Positions 59,821 through 64,000 of a stretch of DNA of 64,000 bases are shown here, piece by piece. The notes under the pieces are model-generated. The model worked only from the letters and a program-made list of their open reading frames with translations, did no database searches and was not told the DNA's origin. The position numbers were made by a program, and so were the translations under genes. Source of the DNA: Gnetum montanum (lineage: Eukaryota > Streptophyta > Gnetopsida > Gnetales > Gnetaceae); the NCBI GenBank assembly GCA_015680685.1, contig MNCI01033474.1:554009-618008 (forward strand). The letters are read 5' to 3'. Position 1 is the stretch's first letter; every line of letters begins with the position of its first letter.

Positions 59821-61075
59821 TTATTTATTTTATTGTATCTTGAGGATATGCTTCTTAAGGTTTGAACCTTGGATCTTGCTCTTGTTACAGTTTTGGAATT
59901 ATTATTTTAGATTTCTTTTATTGATTATTATTTTTGGAATTTGCTAATGCTTGGTGCCTCTTGTGAAGGACATGTTGAAAAATGGTGGTGGCCCATTGTT
60001 GGTAGTTTATTTATGTTTATTTTATATTCTATATTATTTTAAGGTTTTTGGAATAATGTAAGAATATGATCTAAAGGTATGCTAAATGGATATTTTGGGT
60101 TTATTCTAATTTTTCTCTTTTTATCTTGGGCATTAGGTATTCATTCCTGAGTGATGTATGCTATATCTAATATTTTGTTGATGATATGAATCTCATGAAA
60201 TAGCTATTAATGGACCATTTGAACTCTTTGTGGATATAGGTAACTTGATCTTGGAAATATATTGTTATTCTTGGAATTTCCCAACCTTGGATTTGTGCCT
60301 ATAAATACCTAACAAGGTAGGCTCTTTTAACATTAATTATGCATCTCTCTTTCTCTCTTTCATGCTTATGCTCATGCTCATGGCCATGAGTGGTGGATCT
60401 CTTGGAGGCTTCTAGATTTAAACTTCTTATTGCTTGGTAAGGCTTTATTCTTAGCTAATCTTTTAATGTAGAGGAAACGTTTTTTATTTTACCATTTTTC
60501 TTATAGCTCAATACTTTTTGGAGCTATGTTTCTTAATTATTTTCCCTTCTATTATTCTAACACTTGTTTTTTGTTTTCATTATTTAATTTAGCTTTTTGC
60601 ATAATTTTTGTTTTTTTTTTCAAATTCTTCTTTCTCTTGCATCATTACATCTTGATCATGGTAGTAGTAGTAGCATCTCCGAGTATCGTAATTGAAGTTA
60701 CAATAAATCCAAAGGTTTTGATTTAAGTTCCAACAAAATTTCTATATATTTTACAAAGTGGTATGACAACGATGACATTTGATGGAAATAAAAAATTTCA
60801 ATGATGATAGTTAGTGGGCATTTGGAACATGCATGAATGCATTCAATGTGTTAAAAGTTAAGAAAACATCAATTAGGCTATTCATATTGGTTGGTTGACC
60901 ATGACTGTTGACTTTAGACTTGACCCATCAACTTAGTGGTAATGTAGTCAAAATTAGTAGGGTTTCATTACTTAACATGATTTGTAGTGAGACAATTGGT
61001 ACATGAATGGTTGATTGGTTATCTAGGTTGACCTCAAAGTTGGCCCCTCAACCTAGCAGTAATGTAGTTAGTATT
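59821..61075. other. AT-rich sequence between SINE S4 and element H
   Basis: No gene is recognised. CTATAAATACC at about 60300 is TATA-like and TACAAAGTGGTAT near 60755 faintly resembles an LTR end with a Copia primer-binding site. Around 60890-61070 two related stretches with GTAATGTAGT are probably an old duplication. Confidence 0.35.
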
Positions 61076-61889
61076 TGATGAGTGGCGAGGTACCCCTACA
61101 CTCAACCATATGAATACGAGCGTAACATGCACGATATGGTTGAACTTCGCAGACTAAGTGCCTACACGACTCATGGAACACTTAAGGTTAATTATTTGTT
61201 GTCTTCCCAGACTTGTATTTGTCACAGTATGGTTAAGTAAGTCCGAGGCATATGATTTTTATTGCTTTTCGATTTTATCTCCTAAGCTGCTAAGGTGAAG
61301 GATTGAAGAGATTAACTGACTAACTCTAACTAACTAACTAAATCTTAATTTACCTAGCATTAGAATTTGTTCCCACTTACTGTTCACACCCTGAACCGAT
61401 GCAACCTTGGTTACCAAATGCTAATCGTTGCTGGGATCACCAAGCGTAACGCACGTGCTCGAAGCGGTCGTACTGAGGCACTTAACTAGGAGAGAAGGGT
61501 TGAAAAATATTTAATTCTAATAAAGCATTAAATGAAAAACAATAAATAAAGTCCTAATTAGCATATTCCATGCACTACAAGGTTTATCCAAGAAGTTCAT
61601 CTTTATTTCCGTACACAAACTTGTGTTTAAGTACAATGTTTGCTTGAATAAAGCTCCATTTACTTTGGAGCTCCTACTGTAGGCACATGGAAAATATTCT
61701 ATCTCTGGAGTGATCAAACTACTAGAGTTTCCCTACGGTCTAGGCTTAGAATGGAAAACAAGGGAGAGTCACCTCTTATTTATAGACTTTGCAACGCACC
61801 GTGATATCGCAAGGGATGACGCGATATTGCGGTGGACATGATATCTCATACACGATATTGTGGCCCATGCGATATTGCATTCCATTATA
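61076..61889 (-). repeat. Element H 3' LTR
   Basis: On the - strand it ends GCCACTCATCA and begins TAATGGAATGC, a worn TGATG. GATATC or GATATT palindromes recur at 61803, 61831, 61848 and beyond. It is closer to F than to A/E around GTACGACCACTTCGAGC-like sequence (about 61460). Confidence 0.75.
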
Positions 61890-63814
61890 CCCCATGATTG
61901 AATAAAAACTCATCCTCGAGTTCCTTACAAAATATTGGGACGGTATGGGATTATTGACTCAAATGAAACTAATGGGATGACATGTGAACGGATCATCATT
62001 ACAAGACAAGAGACAACTGGTGTTCATAACAACAAGAGTGAACACCTTATTACAGTGACATTAGGCCTCATTTGGAAGCTAAGAAAGAGAGAGAGAAAGA
62101 AGTGTTACTACTGCCAACGCCAAGATTGTGGCTTTCGTTATCCATCCGTAAGCGCGCCATCGATCTTGCTCCTTGTATAGCTGCTTCAGCATTGCTCCAT
62201 TCCAAGTGTTCCTTCTAGATCCAATCTGTTGTTGCATGATTGCCATCTGCACACACAACACAATCTTATATTATCAAGGGTAAATGAATTTCAATGCAGT
62301 TGATACCTTGTGGTGGTGAAAGGTTTGTTGGCTTAGGTTGTCGTATGGCTAATTGTGGATCTCGAGATATAATAGTGGTGACTACCGAAGGTGTAGGGGT
62401 TAGGAGAAAATCAAAAAAATTGGGCCCTGTACCCCCATTACTAATTGTGAACCTTCGGTAGCGATAGAATGGAGAAAGAAAAACAACAAGAAAGATAGAG
62501 AGAAAGAGACAATGATAACATCGATAAAATGGATGTCAAGATGGAAATGAACAAAATAAATTAGATTTCAAAAATTTTAAGGGAAAGAATTTAACTGGTG
62601 CACCAAATAGGAATCTCAGTGGATCCTCCCCAAAGTAGGCTCATGCCCCTAATGCCCTGACAAACCCACATTCAAAGAGTTCGTAGGCTCTGGGAATGTC
62701 ATTTGGAACAAGAGTTAAAGTCTTAACCACAAGAATTTACCAAAAAGAAAAAAATACATTAACCAAAATATATACACTAATGATACAACCAACAATGAGG
62801 TGAACAATGGAGAGAAGGATGGAGAGAAGAGCATGAAATGGAATCCCAAGAACAAGGTGGTGTATAGCCCCTTATGTAGTTTATGATTAAAGTGACTTAG
62901 TAGATCCCATTCCAAGTCCAGCCTCAAACAAACCACTTCTAGTGACTTCACATTAATACCTTTGGCCGATCCATCCTCTTAAAGTAACAAGAATGCCTTC
63001 ACCCAAGAGCCACCACCATTCCAACGAAATAAGGAGGAGAGAATGGAAAGCAAGAAGGGCCTTAGTTAGAGGGAACATTTTTATTATGAGTTCCATAACC
63101 TGTGCTTGTAGCCCAAATGGTTATTTTGTCTAGGGGGTGTGGTTTGAATTCTCACTTTTCTCTCTTCTCTTTTTTTTTGTTTCTCTTTTTTTTGTTGTTT
63201 TATGTGTTTATGTGTGAGAAACACACCATGCAAAGACTTTGTTATTTTTATTTGCTCAGCTTCTCGATGATTAGGTAATGTCGAAATGGTAAGAAAACTC
63301 AAGAATAAAACATCCAAGCACCCAAGAGAATGGCCAAGAAAAAAGCATCAAGTTCCCTTGAAGTCACACCCTTTTTAACCTTGAGTCCTTCCTTAGTTTG
63401 AGAAATACCCAGTCACTGATTCATTAATAGTTCTTATTAAAAAGGGACTATACATTTCCAAGCTGAGAGAGACTATAGAAATACATGGATGTATGGATGA
63501 AGTGAACTCATTGCCTGCCATATCAAAAGAAACATACCTTAGTATCAACATTATGACTTAAAGGTAAAAACCAAACATTAGCAATCAATGAGAAAACAGT
63601 TCATACCATCATGAAGAACACTTAGTGGGTGACAAACTTACAGGGTGGATGACACGCGCACACACACACACACAAAATGAAAAAGTATAACCATGATGTA
63701 AAACAAAAACAAGAAAAGTTAAAGAAATTTGTAAAACAAAAATGTGTAAAACAAAAATGTGTAAAACAGAAACGTGTAAAACAAAAATGTAAAAAGAACC
63801 AAGGGCCCCAAATG
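61890..63814 (-). other. Element H 3' internal region
   Basis: It shares with F, in the same order, the TTTTGTTTTACAC-rich stretch (63720-63790), CATTGATTGCTAATGTTTGG (about 63580) and TTTGGGGAGGATCCACTGAG (about 62620-62640). A broken counterpart of the F downstream ORF lies at about 62440-62700. A (CA)n repeat lies at 63658-63674. No complete gene is seen. Confidence 0.6.
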
Positions 63815-64000
63815 ATTAGCATAGGTGGCCATCTCTCCTATGATTGAATGGAAAGGGAGAGATCTAAAATAATGAACTTCTATTTGAATTTCTTAAAAGT
63901 GCCCAACTTCTCCCCATTGATGTTATTAGATTAAGGGGCAGAAGTTGGCGACACTCATATTCTAATGTATCTATGCCTTCATTGTTGGCATGGGTTGTTT

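Larger units (their letters stand above)
61076..64000 (-). mobile_element. Element H: F-type retrotransposon, cut by the window edge
   Basis: A 3' LTR on the - strand (61076-61889) is preceded by the worn polypurine tract CATGGGGTA, and the internal region continues to the window end. The interior is collinear with the 3' region of F: the segment at about 63815-63880 matches the last codons of F pol (TTTTAGATCTCTCCCTTTCC against TTTCAGATCTCCTCCTTCC). The rest, including any pol core and the 5' LTR, lies beyond 64000. Confidence 0.75.

Noticed and set aside
59997-60772. Possible Copia LTR (TGTTGGTAG...TTTTACA) followed by TGGTATGACA
   Set aside because: Only the first six bases of the primer-binding site match and the following sequence is not recognisably gag.

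Overview
The window is nuclear plant DNA: AT-rich, with one intron-rich gene set in old, nested LTR retrotransposons. The introns (one of 6.8 kb), heavily decayed Ty3/gypsy elements of the Athila/Tat type, tRNA-derived SINEs and a fold-back MITE fit a seed plant with a large genome. A gymnosperm is plausible, but the species cannot be fixed from this sequence. The only convincing host gene is the 3' half of a Raf-like serine/threonine/tyrosine kinase of the STY8/STY17/STY46 group, six exons on the + strand from 4578 to 14019. Its N-terminal exons are not seen. || Layout: 1-418 is an unassigned GC-rich block. 419-1640 is a decayed Copia remnant on the - strand. 1641-14019 holds the kinase exons and introns, with a SINE at 3703 and a Copia LTR, a GC block and tandem repeats inside introns. 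14020-17633 is the 3' UTR and unassigned DNA. 17634-20980 is element G, a truncated gypsy gag-pol copy ending at a 144-bp fold-back MITE. 21632-22480 is a worn LTR fragment. 23104-42101 is element A (- strand, gag only), interrupted by element D (+ strand, 26625-39256, gag-protease only), itself interrupted by insertion I (33115-36510, which carries a PPR gene fragment). 42857-59601 is element F (+ strand, gag-pol), with element E (49677-56467, gag only plus an extra ORF) inserted in its integrase region. 61076 to the window end is element H (- strand), cut by the window edge. || A, E, F and H share LTR ends (TGATGAG...CTCATCA). A, E and F show a primer-binding site matching tRNA-Asp, and the polypurine tract CATGGGGGTA or a close variant stands beside the 3' LTR in all four. 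Only F and G show reverse transcriptase, and only F also integrase, so A and E look like non-autonomous partners of the F type. All retroelement reading frames are broken by stops, many of them explicable by C-to-T or G-to-A change, so nothing here looks active now. Four copies of one SINE family are dispersed through the window; two of them flank element A head to tail.
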